Assembly: GCA_903897605.1 (NCBI GenBank)
Contig: CAIUCH010000059.1
Span: 1-64,000 of the forward strand
Origin: an uncultured Alphaproteobacteria bacterium
GTDB lineage: Bacteria; Pseudomonadota; Alphaproteobacteria; Micropepsales; Micropepsaceae
Direction: 5' to 3'
DNA length: 64,000 bases
Translations under genes and position numbers: made by a program
Notes under the pieces: model-generated
What the model was told of the DNA's origin: nothing
The model's input: only the letters and a program-made list of their open reading frames with translations
Databases searched by the model: none
Shown: positions 1 to 8,776 of the stretch, piece after piece
How the letters are laid out: every line of letters starts with the position of its first letter
How positions within the stretch are numbered: position 1 is the first letter of the stretch

Positions 1-274
1 TCACCACCGAAGAGCCGGCGGACGAGACAGACGACATCTCCTTGAGACCCGGCATCTGGCCGAACTGGCGTTCCAGGATGGCGGTGACCGAGGTGGTCAT
101 CACATCGGGGCTGGCGCCGGGATAAAAGCTCTGCACCTGGATGGTGGGGTAATCCACTTCCGGCAGCGCCGACAGCGGCAGGAAGCGATAACCCGCCAGG
201 CCGACCAGCGTGATGGCGATCATCAGCAGCGAGGTCGCCACCGGCCTTAAAATAAAGGGTGCTGAAGGATTCAT
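1..274 (-). CDS. RND efflux permease, N-terminal part (cut by window edge)
   Basis: Only the first ~91 residues lie inside the window. The product is the proton-driven inner-membrane permease of a resistance-nodulation-division efflux pump. The visible N-terminus has the usual RND opening: [12 protein letters not shown] entering the first membrane helix, then [22 protein letters not shown] and TAILERQF at the start of the periplasmic porter domain. The style is closer to MdtB/MdtC than to AcrB (inference). The ATG at 274 lies 13 bases after the stop of the adaptor gene, so the two are co-transcribed. Substrates cannot be told from this fragment. Confidence 0.88.
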   Translation of the reverse strand, partial: MNPSAPFILRPVATSLLMIAITLVGLAGYRFLPLSALPEVDYPTIQVQSFYPGASPDVMTTSVTAILERQFGQMPGLKEMSSVSSAGSSVV

Positions 275-287
275 GACCGGCCCCTAA

Positions 288-1772
288 TCAGGGCGCGCCG
301 CCGGTACCGCCACCGGCGCGCCGCTGCGGCAGAGCGGCCTTGCAGCCGGCGGATAGGGAATCGCGATTCTGGAACAGGCAGCGCCTTACGCTGGGACCGG
401 TTTGACCCGCGCAAAGTTTGGTGATGTCGGCGCTGCAGGATTTGGCGATCGCGGCCTGAGTCTTGGCGCGCTGGGCGGCGCGGTCCGCATCCCCCGCCGC
501 GCCCGATGACGGCGCGGCGATTTTCTGTTGCGATGGATTGGGAATGACGATCTCGGAGCCATCGCGCAGACGGTCCGCGCCATCCACCACCACCGTGTCA
601 CCCGGTTTGAGGCCGTCCAGGATGGCAACTTTGTCGCCGTCCTGGATGCCCAGCTTGACGCTGCGCTGGCTCACTGTCTTGTCGGGACTGACGATGAAGA
701 CAAAAGTGCCGCCGGCACCGCGCTGAATCGCCGCCACCGGCACCACGGTCTGATTCTGCAACGTATCCACTAGCAGACGCACATTCACGAACTGGCTGGG
801 AAACAGTTTGTTGTCGGTATTGTCGAACATGGCGCGCAACTTGACCGTGCCGGTGGTGGGATCGACCACATTGTCCACCGTGACCAGCTTGCCGCTGGCG
901 ATCTGGGTGGTCTGGCTGCGGTCCCAGGCATCGACTTCCAGTACCGCACCCTGGGAAACACGACCCATAACCTGGGAAATATTGTCTTCCGGCACGGTGA
1001 AGACCACCGACATGGGCGACAATTCGGTCACCACCACCACGCCCGTGGCCTGGCCTGCCTGCACGATATTGCCGATATCCATCAGATGCAGGCCAGCACG
1101 GCCATCCACCGGCGAGACGATCCGGGTATAGCCAAGATTAATCGCGGCGGTTTCGACCGCGGCCTGGTCGGCTTCGACCACACCGGCATTGGAACGCGCC
1201 AGCGCGCCCTGAGTCGCCAATTGCTGGTTGGAAATCGCATTCTGATTCGCCAGCGCCTGATAGCGGCTCAAATCCAGCTTGGCATTGGTGAGATTGGCCT
1301 GATCGCGGGAAAGCTGCCCCTTGGCCTGATCAAGCGCCGCCTGATAGGGGCGCGGATCGATCTGGGCAAGCGGATCGCCCGCTTTCACCATCTGGCCTTC
1401 GGTGAAATAGAGTTTGGTGAGCAGGCCACCGACTTGCGGCCTGACGGTTGCGGTGGCGAGCGGCGTCACGGTGCCGAGCGCATTGAGGGTAATGCGGATC
1501 GGTCCATTGACGGCGGTGGCGACACCTACCGGCTGCGCCCCTTGATTGAATCGATTGTTCACCACCGGCTTGGGACGAATGGCCCAAACCCCAAGCGCCA
1601 GGATCGCAATCACCAGCGCGATCCACACCGTCCGTGACAAGCGGGGATGGGCGCCGTTCCAACGCTGGATCCGCCCCCAGGTCGTCAGCTCGTCGTCTTG
1701 CGCACCCGCATAGGGGCTGTGGGGCAGGTCCTTGTTGGTGCCTTCAATGCTCATCTGATCCAAATTCCACAT
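288..1772 (-). CDS. RND efflux periplasmic adaptor (MdtA-like) with C-terminal Cys-rich repeat
   Basis: Membrane fusion protein linking the RND permease to an outer-membrane channel. It has a cytoplasmic N-terminus, one membrane helix at about residues 48-65 (WIALVIAILALGVWAI), then barrel-sandwich/lipoyl halves (TVRPQVGGLLTKLYFTEGQ and YTRIVSPVDGRAGL) flanking an alpha-hairpin, and beta-barrel and membrane-proximal domains ending near residue 415. At 494 aa it is longer than MdtA (about 415 aa). The extra tail carries four cysteines (446, 454, 465, 477) in a CSADITKLC...RRCL...GCKAAL pattern, like the bacterial form of the Golgi-type Cys-rich repeat (PF00839), and then a Gly-rich end. ATG at 1754 is an alternative start. 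The permease follows after 13 bases. Confidence 0.92.
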   Translation of the reverse strand: MWNLDQMSIEGTNKDLPHSPYAGAQDDELTTWGRIQRWNGAHPRLSRTVWIALVIAILALGVWAIRPKPVVNNRFNQGAQPVGVATAVNGPIRITLNALGTVTPLATATVRPQVGGLLTKLYFTEGQMVKAGDPLAQIDPRPYQAALDQAKGQLSRDQANLTNAKLDLSRYQALANQNAISNQQLATQGALARSNAGVVEADQAAVETAAINLGYTRIVSPVDGRAGLHLMDIGNIVQAGQATGVVVVTELSPMSVVFTVPEDNISQVMGRVSQGAVLEVDAWDRSQTTQIASGKLVTVDNVVDPTTGTVKLRAMFDNTDNKLFPSQFVNVRLLVDTLQNQTVVPVAAIQRGAGGTFVFIVSPDKTVSQRSVKLGIQDGDKVAILDGLKPGDTVVVDGADRLRDGSEIVIPNPSQQKIAAPSSGAAGDADRAAQRAKTQAAIAKSCSADITKLCAGQTGPSVRRCLFQNRDSLSAGCKAALPQRRAGGGTGGAP

Positions 1773-2039
1773 ATTGGCGGCAGCCTGAGCCGCACCCGAC
1801 CGGCACAGGAATACCGCCTGAAATGAGGCCCGCTCCCAGGCTTACGCGCTATTCTACGCTGCAAGGCATCCATTAGCAGCGACCCCAAGCGTAAATTTGT
1901 CGAAAATGTCGCCAACCGGGAAGCCACTGGTTTCAGGCGGCGGGGCACTGTATGTACCCGCCTCGCTGGGATGCTTTAGTTTCCAGTCCCGGCCATGTCG
2001 CGAATGTCCGCCTTGTCGTGAACAAAAAGGCAAGAATGC

Positions 2040-2585
2040 GTGTTCCACCAGTTTTTCCATTGGTTCTTTCATGAACTGACGCCCTGGGTCACCAGCCTCG
2101 CCCAGGCGCATCCCATCTGGTGTTTCCCGATTGCCTTTGTGGTGGCGTTCTCGGAATCCTTTGTCGGCGTCTCTTTCATCATCCCCGGCACCTTCCTTCT
2201 GATCACCCTGGGCGCGGTGATCGGCGCCAGTCACATCAGCGTCATTCCCGCCTGGGCCGGCGCGGTGATCGGCTCGGTGCTGGGCGACTGGATTTCCTAC
2301 TGGATCGGCTTTCATTATCACCATCAGATCCTGCACATCTGGCCTTTCCGGAATTATGAGAATCACTTGGAGAAGGGCCTGCACTTCTTCCACCGCTTCG
2401 GGACCTGGGCGATTTTCCTGGGCCGTTTCCTGGGCCCTTTTCGCGCCACCGTGCCTTTGGTCGCCGGAATGAGCGAGCTGGAATTCTGGCCGTTCCAGAT
2501 CGCCAATACCGCCTCCGCCCTTCTCTGGGCATTCGCCTTGCTGACGCCGGTGGGCGCTGCGGTCCGCCATCTGATGCCGTCCTAG
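2040..2585 (+). CDS. DedA/VTT-domain integral membrane protein
   Basis: A 181-residue polytopic protein of the DedA (SNARE-associated/VTT) family, members of which act in undecaprenyl-phosphate or phospholipid flipping and membrane homeostasis. Visible family features are an N-terminal re-entrant region with FSESFVGVSFIIPGTFLL, the GD-W-YWIG segment (SVLGDWISYWIGF), the FGRF-like segment AIFLGRFLGPFRATVPLVAG, and a final hydrophobic helix. The start is GTG at 2040; an ATG at 2036 is out of frame. It stands alone between the divergent efflux operon and the polysaccharide locus. Its exact substrate is not inferable. Confidence 0.88.
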   Translation: MFHQFFHWFFHELTPWVTSLAQAHPIWCFPIAFVVAFSESFVGVSFIIPGTFLLITLGAVIGASHISVIPAWAGAVIGSVLGDWISYWIGFHYHHQILHIWPFRNYENHLEKGLHFFHRFGTWAIFLGRFLGPFRATVPLVAGMSELEFWPFQIANTASALLWAFALLTPVGAAVRHLMPS

Positions 2586-2784
2586 GGTAAAGTTTCCGCG
2601 CGGCGGCCGCATTTGGGGATTTCCCAACCTTCAAAGATTGCAGAGTTTTAATCTCAAATTGGGACCGGGCCGCCAAACCGGCTCCGGAACCGGTCGCTTT
2701 GTTCCAAAATGGCACGGAAATCCACCGCCCTGCTGGTCCTGATCCTGCACCCCATTCGCCGTAGCCCTAGCTTCATGGCGGACT

Positions 2785-3453
2785 TTGAGCATTCAGGATC
2801 ATCCGGCGCTGAACGCGGTATTTTCCGCTTCGGGAGGCGTCAGCCTTGCACCCGCGACAAGCGATGGCATTCGCGCCAAGCGGATGCTGGACGTCATCCT
2901 GTCGCTGACGGCAATTCTGGTTTTCTTTCCCATCCTGGTCCTGATCGCCCTGGTGGTGGTGCTGGATTCGAGAGGACCGGCCTTTTTCCGCCAGCGCCGC
3001 GTCGGCCGGTACGGCAAAGTCTTCACCATCTACAAATTCCGCTCCATGCATGTGCAGGAGGACGGCGACCAGGTGATACAGGCGCGCCGGAACGACGCGC
3101 GCATCACCCGCGTCGGGAAATTCCTTCGCGTCACCAGCTTCGATGAACTGCCGCAGCTATTGAATGTTCTGTCGGGCGAGATGTCGCTGGTGGGCCCCAG
3201 GCCGCATGCCATCGCCCATGACGAATATTATGCTGAACGGGTGGTGAATTACCGTCTGCGCCTTCTGGCCAAGCCCGGCATCACTGGCTTGGCTCAAGTG
3301 AACGGCGCGCGCGGCGCCACGCCCCGTATTTCCGACATGCAAACCCGCGTCAATTTCGACCTTCAGTATGTCGCACGGGAAAGCATCTGGCTGGACCTGA
3401 AAATTCTTGCGCGTACCCCGGTCGAGGTTCTGCACCACCGGAATGCGGTCTGA
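2785..3453 (+). CDS. Undecaprenyl-phosphate sugar phosphotransferase (initiating glycosyltransferase)
   Basis: Bacterial sugar transferase (WcaJ/ExoY catalytic-domain type) that moves a sugar-1-phosphate onto undecaprenyl phosphate as the first step of exopolysaccharide repeat-unit assembly. At 222 aa it is the short form with one membrane hairpin (KRMLDVILSLTAILVFFPIL). Catalytic-core motifs are GPAFFRQRRVG, YKFRSMH, TSFDELPQLLNVL, GEMSLVGPRP and KPGITGLAQVNG. The call uses a TTG start at 2785 with no strong Shine-Dalgarno, so the N-terminus is uncertain. The next gene starts inside its stop codon (TGATG), so it opens the polysaccharide operon. Confidence 0.92.
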   Translation: MSIQDHPALNAVFSASGGVSLAPATSDGIRAKRMLDVILSLTAILVFFPILVLIALVVVLDSRGPAFFRQRRVGRYGKVFTIYKFRSMHVQEDGDQVIQARRNDARITRVGKFLRVTSFDELPQLLNVLSGEMSLVGPRPHAIAHDEYYAERVVNYRLRLLAKPGITGLAQVNGARGATPRISDMQTRVNFDLQYVARESIWLDLKILARTPVEVLHHRNAV

Positions 3454-4331
3454 TGCGTTCAGCCCTCAATATTCCCGCCGCTTTCGAGATTCGCCGCGCA
3501 CCGGAAACGCCCGCCAACGACGCCTATGCCGAAGTGCTGGTGGGCGGCATCAAGACCGCTTGCCTGTCGCGCGCCGATTTGACCCGCATGATGCTGGCCG
3601 ACTGTTTCGCCGCCCGCCAGATGGCGTTCGCCAATCCCAAGCTGATATTCGCCATCAATGGCCACGCCATCGCCTTGGCCGCCCAGGATGAGAAATTTCG
3701 CCGCGCCTTTGAAAGCGCCGACATCATTCACGCCGATGGTCAGGCCACGGTGTTTGCCTCACGCCTCCTCACCGGCACGCCGATTCCAGAGCGCAGCGCC
3801 ACCACCGATTTCATTCACGACGCGGCAATAGCCGCCGCCGATCACGGCTTGCGTTTCTTTCTTCTGGGCGCCACCGAAGAGGCGAACGCCAAGGCCGCCA
3901 ACAATCTGCGTCAGGCCTATCCCGGTCTTCAGATCGTGGGACGCCGCCACGGTTATTTCTCCATGCTGGACGAGGATGAAATCTGCGACGAAATCAACCT
4001 CACCCGGCCTGACGTGATCTGGGCAGGACTTTCGGTTCCCCTGGAATATGAATTCGCGGTGCGCAATCGCCGCCGCTTGAATGCGGGTTGGCTGGTGACC
4101 TGCGGCGGCTGCTTCAACTTCATCACCGGCGATCATCCCCGCGCGCCGCGCTGGATGCAGAAGGTGGGCCTGGAATGGCTGCATCGGCTGTGGCGCGAAC
4201 CCAAAAGGCTGTTCTGGCGCTATGCGGCGACCAATCCGCTTGCCTTCTTTCTGCTTCTGACGCGCACCACCGCGATTGCTCCGCAGGCGTCGGCGCCGGC
4301 CCTGATGGTGCCGGTTCGCAACGCGGCGTGA
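3453..4331 (+). CDS. WecG/TagA/CpsF-family (GT26) glycosyltransferase
   Basis: Cytoplasmic glycosyltransferase of the WecG/TagA/CpsF family, which usually adds the second sugar (often a ManNAc-type residue) to the lipid-linked primer. The core is seen in the segments FAINGHAIALAAQDEKFRRAFESA (residues ~68-91), HADGQATVFASRLL, ERSATTDFIHDAA, RFFLLGATEEANAKAA, GYFSMLDEDEI, WAGLSVPLEYEF and GGCFNFITGDHPRAP. The conserved Asp in HADGQ and the GG-F-F segment are intact. Length (292 aa) exceeds the ~240-aa core because of N-terminal (~35 aa) and C-terminal (ALMVPVRNAA end) extensions. It overlaps the initiating transferase stop by one base. Confidence 0.9.
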   Translation: MRSALNIPAAFEIRRAPETPANDAYAEVLVGGIKTACLSRADLTRMMLADCFAARQMAFANPKLIFAINGHAIALAAQDEKFRRAFESADIIHADGQATVFASRLLTGTPIPERSATTDFIHDAAIAAADHGLRFFLLGATEEANAKAANNLRQAYPGLQIVGRRHGYFSMLDEDEICDEINLTRPDVIWAGLSVPLEYEFAVRNRRRLNAGWLVTCGGCFNFITGDHPRAPRWMQKVGLEWLHRLWREPKRLFWRYAATNPLAFFLLLTRTTAIAPQASAPALMVPVRNAA

Positions 4332-4341
4332 AGGATCCGGC

Positions 4342-5628
4342 ATGGCGCAGTCCCTGACCCCGGCGCTTGCGATTTCGCCGCGCGCACCGGGCGGGCTTGC
4401 CGCCGCCTGGCGTTACGGCTTTTCCACCCTTGGGCCGGTCGCCACCTCCGGCGCGCATTTTCTCACATCGCTGCTGTTCGTGCGCAGCCTGCCCTTGTCC
4501 GAATTCGGACTATTCTCGTTTGTGCTGGTGATCGTGCCATTCTGCATGAGCATCATCGCCGCTCTTCTGGCGCTTCCGGTCAATAGCGCGCTGGCGGAAC
4601 CGGCCGAGACGCGGGCGCGCATCGAGGCGGCCTGCCTGAAGATGAATCTGTTGTTGACGGCCCTGGCGGGGATCGTCGTGTTTGGCCTCCTCGCCCTTGC
4701 CCATGCGCCGGCAGTGCCTGCACTGCTGTTGGCCGGGTACGGCACAATCTTTTCGGCGCGCTGGTTCGCGCGCTGCTTTGCCTTCATCAAGGGCCGCACC
4801 AGCGCCGCCATTGCGTCCGATCTTGTTTACGCTGCCACGCTTATCATTGGCCTGGGCCTGCTGGCGGCAAGCCATCATCTGCGATTCATTCCGGGCGCGG
4901 CGCTGTTGCTGGCCGCCGCGTCTCTCAGCCTGCTGCCGTTCGGCGCCGGATTTTTCCGCGACCAGGTCGCGGCCATCTCACGCGGCCGTATCCGCGACTA
5001 TCGCGGCATCTTCCGCGATCTCACCCGCTGGTCTCTGCTGGGCGTGATCCTGACCGAATTCACGGTCAATGCGCATGCCTATCTGGTGACCTTCATCTCC
5101 GGCCCGGGGCCTTTCGCGCTTCTGGCGGTGGGGCAGATTCTGATGCGTCCCGCCTCGCTGGTGCAAAGCGCCCTGCCCGATCTGGAGCGGCCCGGCATGA
5201 CCCGCGCCATCGCCGCCAGGGACCGCGTCAAACCTACGCGCATGTTGCGCGATTTTCGTTGGGCGCTGGTGGCGGTGTGGCTGGTCACGGCAATGCTGGC
5301 GGCGGCAATCTTGACCTGGGCGCCGCATCTGCTGCTGAAGAGGAATTACGCCCTCCACGATGTCGTGCTGGTCACCGCCATCACCGCCGCGATCATGCTG
5401 GTCCGCAGCTTCCGCACCCCGCCGGCTACCTTCATGCAAGCGGCCGGGGAATTCAAAGGACTGGTTTGGATCGGCGTTTATAGCAGCGCGATTTCGATCA
5501 TCCTCACGCTCTTGCTTCTGCTGACATGGGGTCCGATCGCGTCCTTGTTCGGCGTTCTCACCGGCGAAATCGTCATTCTGCTTATGCTGAACCGGATGAT
5601 GTCAGACTGGAAGATGCGTCATGGCTGA
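4342..5628 (+). CDS. Wzx-like oligosaccharide flippase (MATE/MOP superfamily)
   Basis: A 428-residue, strongly hydrophobic protein with about a dozen predicted membrane helices. It fits a polysaccharide-type flippase of the MOP superfamily, which moves lipid-linked repeat units to the periplasmic face. The N-terminal helix pair (TLGPVATSGAHFLTSLLFVR, then SEFGLFSFVLVIVPFCMSII) resembles the PST/Wzx opening. There are no catalytic residues to check, so the role rests on topology and on position between the WecG-type transferase and a GT2. It follows the preceding gene by 10 bases and overlaps the next by 8. Confidence 0.82.
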   Translation: MAQSLTPALAISPRAPGGLAAAWRYGFSTLGPVATSGAHFLTSLLFVRSLPLSEFGLFSFVLVIVPFCMSIIAALLALPVNSALAEPAETRARIEAACLKMNLLLTALAGIVVFGLLALAHAPAVPALLLAGYGTIFSARWFARCFAFIKGRTSAAIASDLVYAATLIIGLGLLAASHHLRFIPGAALLLAAASLSLLPFGAGFFRDQVAAISRGRIRDYRGIFRDLTRWSLLGVILTEFTVNAHAYLVTFISGPGPFALLAVGQILMRPASLVQSALPDLERPGMTRAIAARDRVKPTRMLRDFRWALVAVWLVTAMLAAAILTWAPHLLLKRNYALHDVVLVTAITAAIMLVRSFRTPPATFMQAAGEFKGLVWIGVYSSAISIILTLLLLLTWGPIASLFGVLTGEIVILLMLNRMMSDWKMRHG

Positions 5629-6529
5629 GCGCGTCGTCATCGCCATCCCCACCTACAAGAGGCCCCGGAGCTTGGCCCGGTTGCTGGATGCCATCGCCGG
5701 CCTTCGAACCGATGCCGAGATCACCGTCCTGGTCGCCGACAATGATGCCCAGCAGCATCAGGGCTTCAATCTATGCGGCCGACTGACGCCGCTCTATCGC
5801 TGGCCCTTGCGCGCGGTGATGGAACGCGACCGCGGCATTGCCCAGGCGCGCAACCGGCTGGTGGCGGAAGCGCTCAAGACCGATGCGCAATTCATCGCCA
5901 TGATTGACGACGATGAATGGCCCGATGCGGATTGGATTTCGGCATTTCTCGACGCCCAGCGGACGACCGGCGCGGATGTGCTGCAGGGCTCGATCCTGTT
6001 CATCCATGAGGAGACCGGACCCAAACCCGTACCGGACATTCGCCATCCCACCGGCGCGGCGGACATGCTGCAAGGCGCGGGCAATCTTTTGATCTGCCGG
6101 CGGGTGCTGCAGGACATGGCGGCCCCCTGGTTCGATACCGCCTTCGCGCTGACCGGCGGGGAAGATCTGGATTTCTTCCTGCGCCTCAAGCGGGCCGGTT
6201 ATCGCTTCGGCTGGGCGGACGAGGCCCGGGCATTTGGCGGCGTGGCGCCACTTAGGCATGATCTCGGCTGGATCATGAAACGGGCCTATTCCAACGGCAA
6301 TTCCGACATGCGGGTGCTGCTCAAGCATCGCCCCGGTCCCGCATTGATTGCCCGCGAAAGTTTGAAAATCCTGGGGGCGCTCTTGTTGTCGCTGCCGCTG
6401 GCGCTCATCCTTGGCTTCAGCGCGAATCATCGGCGCGCGCCGCTTGCCAAAATCTGCCGGGCGATCGGCAAGCTGACGGCAATGGCGGGCGCGCAATACA
6501 ACGAGTATGCCGTGGTCCATGGCGAATGA
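5621..6529 (+). CDS. Family 2 glycosyltransferase
   Basis: GT-A fold inverting glycosyltransferase. N-terminal nucleotide-sugar binding part: IAIPTYKRPRSLARLLDAI (residues 6-24) and VLVADND. Acceptor-side signature: ERDRGIAQARNRLV. Metal-binding Asp cluster: MIDDDEWPD (around residues 91-99). The later region has FALTGGEDLDFFLRLKRAGY with the catalytic-base-like ED. A C-terminal hydrophobic stretch (ALLLSLPLALILGF) probably anchors it to the inner membrane. It overlaps the flippase by 8 bases and the polymerase gene by ~20, indicating translational coupling. The transferred sugar is unknown. Confidence 0.9.
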   Translation: MAERVVIAIPTYKRPRSLARLLDAIAGLRTDAEITVLVADNDAQQHQGFNLCGRLTPLYRWPLRAVMERDRGIAQARNRLVAEALKTDAQFIAMIDDDEWPDADWISAFLDAQRTTGADVLQGSILFIHEETGPKPVPDIRHPTGAADMLQGAGNLLICRRVLQDMAAPWFDTAFALTGGEDLDFFLRLKRAGYRFGWADEARAFGGVAPLRHDLGWIMKRAYSNGNSDMRVLLKHRPGPALIARESLKILGALLLSLPLALILGFSANHRRAPLAKICRAIGKLTAMAGAQYNEYAVVHGE

Positions 6530-7802
6530 GAGTTTTGCCCTAGGCTATGCACCACCGCGTGATGCTTCGCGCAGTGTGATCGCCGAGATCGCCTTTGTCG
6601 CCCTTCTGCTGATGATGTTCGTGGGGATGACGCCATTCGCGCCACCGGTCTTGCCGGTTTCGGCGGAGGCGCCGGGCGACAGTTTGCGGCAGATTCTTTA
6701 TCTCTCGATTTTCTTCCCGATACTCTTGGCGGCGGCGCTTCAACGCGGCGGCAGCGCCCTGCGCGTCATACCGTGGACGATGGCCGCGATGCTGACCTGG
6801 TGCTTTTTTTCCATCGCCTGGTCCGCCGTACCTGACGTGACCCTCAGGCGCGCGGCGCTGGCCGCCATTCTGGTGATTTCGACCATGCTCGGCGTCGATG
6901 TGATCGGATCTTCACGCACCTTTTTTCTGTGGCGGGTGAGTCTGGCGATCATTCTGGCCGTCAATTGGCTTTCCATTCCCCTGATCCCGACGGCTGTTCA
7001 TCTGCCGGGCGAAATTGATTCCAGCCTGATCGGCGATTGGCGCGGACTCTATGCCCAAAAGAATACAGCGGGCGCGGTCTGCGTGATGACGGCGCTGCTG
7101 TTCCTGTTCAGTCGCAACGGCCGGAGCAACTGGATCGGCTGGCTGGTCGCGGCCGCGGCAACCGGCTTTCTGGTCATGACCCGGTCCAAGACCTCGCTGG
7201 CGCTGTTCCCGGTGGCGCCGCTGGCGGGCGTGCTGTACCGGATTTCCTGGCGCGACAATCTCAGCCGCGCGATCTTTCTGTGTGGCGCGATCCTGGTCCT
7301 GGTGCTGGCTGCCATCATAGCGATCTTCAATTGGGACGCGATTGGCCAGCTTCTCAGCGATCCCGCCGGGCTGACTGGCCGTGCCGAAATCTGGCAGGCG
7401 ATATGGGCCTATATGCGCGATCACCCCCTGCTGGGCGCGGGTTTTGGCACCATCGCCCATACCGGCGCCTTGTCGCCGCTGCACAATTATGCCCGCGCCG
7501 ATTGGGTAGAGGCCATCGCCGACAGCCACAATGGCTATCTGCAGGTCCTGATCACCACCGGCGGCATCGGCCTGGCGCTGGCTTTGCTGGCCATGGTGGC
7601 CGATCCGCTCTTGCGCTTCTGGCGGCTCGATCCTACCCGCGCGGACTTCCGGGCGCTGCTCTTTGCGCTTTTCGTCTTTGTGCTGCTGCACAATTTCCTG
7701 GAGACAGATTTCCTGGAAAGCGACAACAGCGTCTGGTTCGCCTTTCTGGTGATGCTGGCAAGCCTTCGGAGCCGCGATGATTCCTTAACCCTGCGACCCT
7801 AG
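6507..7802 (+). CDS. O-antigen ligase/polymerase-family membrane protein (Wzy/WaaL type)
   Basis: A 431-aa protein with 10-12 membrane helices and a large periplasmic loop of the O-antigen ligase/Wzy superfamily. Typical features are the segment LFSRNGRSNWIGWLVAAAAT, then TRSKTSLALFP, and the loop signature LTGRAEIWQAIWAYMRDHPLLGAGFG followed by ADSHNGYLQVLITTGGIGLAL (His in SHNGYLQ). Families with this signature polymerise lipid-linked repeats or ligate glycans. Beside a flippase and a Wzc-like protein, polymerase is the better guess. ATG at 6519 (MANESF) is an equally good start. Confidence 0.88.
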   Translation: MPWSMANESFALGYAPPRDASRSVIAEIAFVALLLMMFVGMTPFAPPVLPVSAEAPGDSLRQILYLSIFFPILLAAALQRGGSALRVIPWTMAAMLTWCFFSIAWSAVPDVTLRRAALAAILVISTMLGVDVIGSSRTFFLWRVSLAIILAVNWLSIPLIPTAVHLPGEIDSSLIGDWRGLYAQKNTAGAVCVMTALLFLFSRNGRSNWIGWLVAAAATGFLVMTRSKTSLALFPVAPLAGVLYRISWRDNLSRAIFLCGAILVLVLAAIIAIFNWDAIGQLLSDPAGLTGRAEIWQAIWAYMRDHPLLGAGFGTIAHTGALSPLHNYARADWVEAIADSHNGYLQVLITTGGIGLALALLAMVADPLLRFWRLDPTRADFRALLFALFVFVLLHNFLETDFLESDNSVWFAFLVMLASLRSRDDSLTLRP

Positions 7803-7813
7803 AATCGCGGGCC

Positions 7814-8776
7814 ATGGCGACGCCTTTCTTTTCCGTGATCGTGCCGGTTTACAACCGTGCTTCCCTATTGGGAGCGGCGCTCGGCTCGGTGCTGGCCCAG
7901 ACCTGCCAGGATTTCGAGATCGTGGTGGTCGATGACGGCTCCATCGACAATCCGCGCGCCGTGATCGAGACATTCCACGATTCCCGCATCCGGTTCATAC
8001 GCCAGGAAAATCAGGGCGGCGGCACCGCCCGCAACACCGGCATCAATGCCGCGCAAGGCCGCTTCATCGCGCCGCTGGATTCCGATGACAGGTTTTTGCC
8101 CCATCATCTGGAAAGCATGAAGGCATTGCTGGACGGCACCCATGGCGTGGTCGGTTATGCCCGCGTCCTGGTCGATCGCGGCGATGGCCGCGTGTTTGCG
8201 AAGCCGCCGCGCGCCATCGGCGCCGAGGAAGACATGGGCGAATATGTCCTGTGCGAGCGCGGCTTCGTGCCCACCATCACCACCGTGGTCGAACGCGAGA
8301 TGGCGCAGCGTGTCCGCTATCATCCGAAATTGCGCGCCGCCGAAGATGTCGACTTCGCCATTCGGTTGGCGCTGGAAGGCTGCAAATTCCGGATGTTGGA
8401 GCAGCCCGGCGCCGTCTGGAACGATCATGACGATTCGGGCCGCGCCTCGGCGCGCAACCGGGCGGAAGAATTTGAGGCCTGGCTGTCGCAAATGCGTCCG
8501 CATCTCACCGCCCATGCCTGGCACGGTGGCCGCGGCTGGCCTTACGCAAAGCTGCTGGCGCACAATGGCCGCAAGCTGGATGCCTTGCGTCTCTATCTGA
8601 CGGCGGTTTTGCATGGCTGCTATCGCCCACGCTTGAGCGTGATCATTTTTCTGCAGATTTTCATGAACGCGAAGAATTACCGTGCCCTGGCGGACATGGT
8701 GATCGGTTGGCTGCACATGAAACGCCGGGAAACCGGAGAGCCAAACCACCCGGCCAATCCTTTCAAGGCCGCATGA
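7814..8776 (+). CDS. Family 2 glycosyltransferase
   Basis: A 320-aa GT2 enzyme starting directly with the GT-A nucleotide-binding strand (FFSVIVPVYNRASLLGAAL), then VVVDDGSIDNP, the acceptor/ribose segment RQENQGGGTARNTGIN and the DxD-type PLDSDDRFLPHH. The C-terminal third lacks obvious catalytic motifs and has a weakly hydrophobic helix (VIIFLQIFMNAKNY). It lies 11 bases after the polymerase, and its stop overlaps the start of the GH10 gene (ATGA), so all three should be one transcript. Sugar specificity cannot be read from sequence. Confidence 0.9.
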   Translation: MATPFFSVIVPVYNRASLLGAALGSVLAQTCQDFEIVVVDDGSIDNPRAVIETFHDSRIRFIRQENQGGGTARNTGINAAQGRFIAPLDSDDRFLPHHLESMKALLDGTHGVVGYARVLVDRGDGRVFAKPPRAIGAEEDMGEYVLCERGFVPTITTVVEREMAQRVRYHPKLRAAEDVDFAIRLALEGCKFRMLEQPGAVWNDHDDSGRASARNRAEEFEAWLSQMRPHLTAHAWHGGRGWPYAKLLAHNGRKLDALRLYLTAVLHGCYRPRLSVIIFLQIFMNAKNYRALADMVIGWLHMKRRETGEPNHPANPFKAA

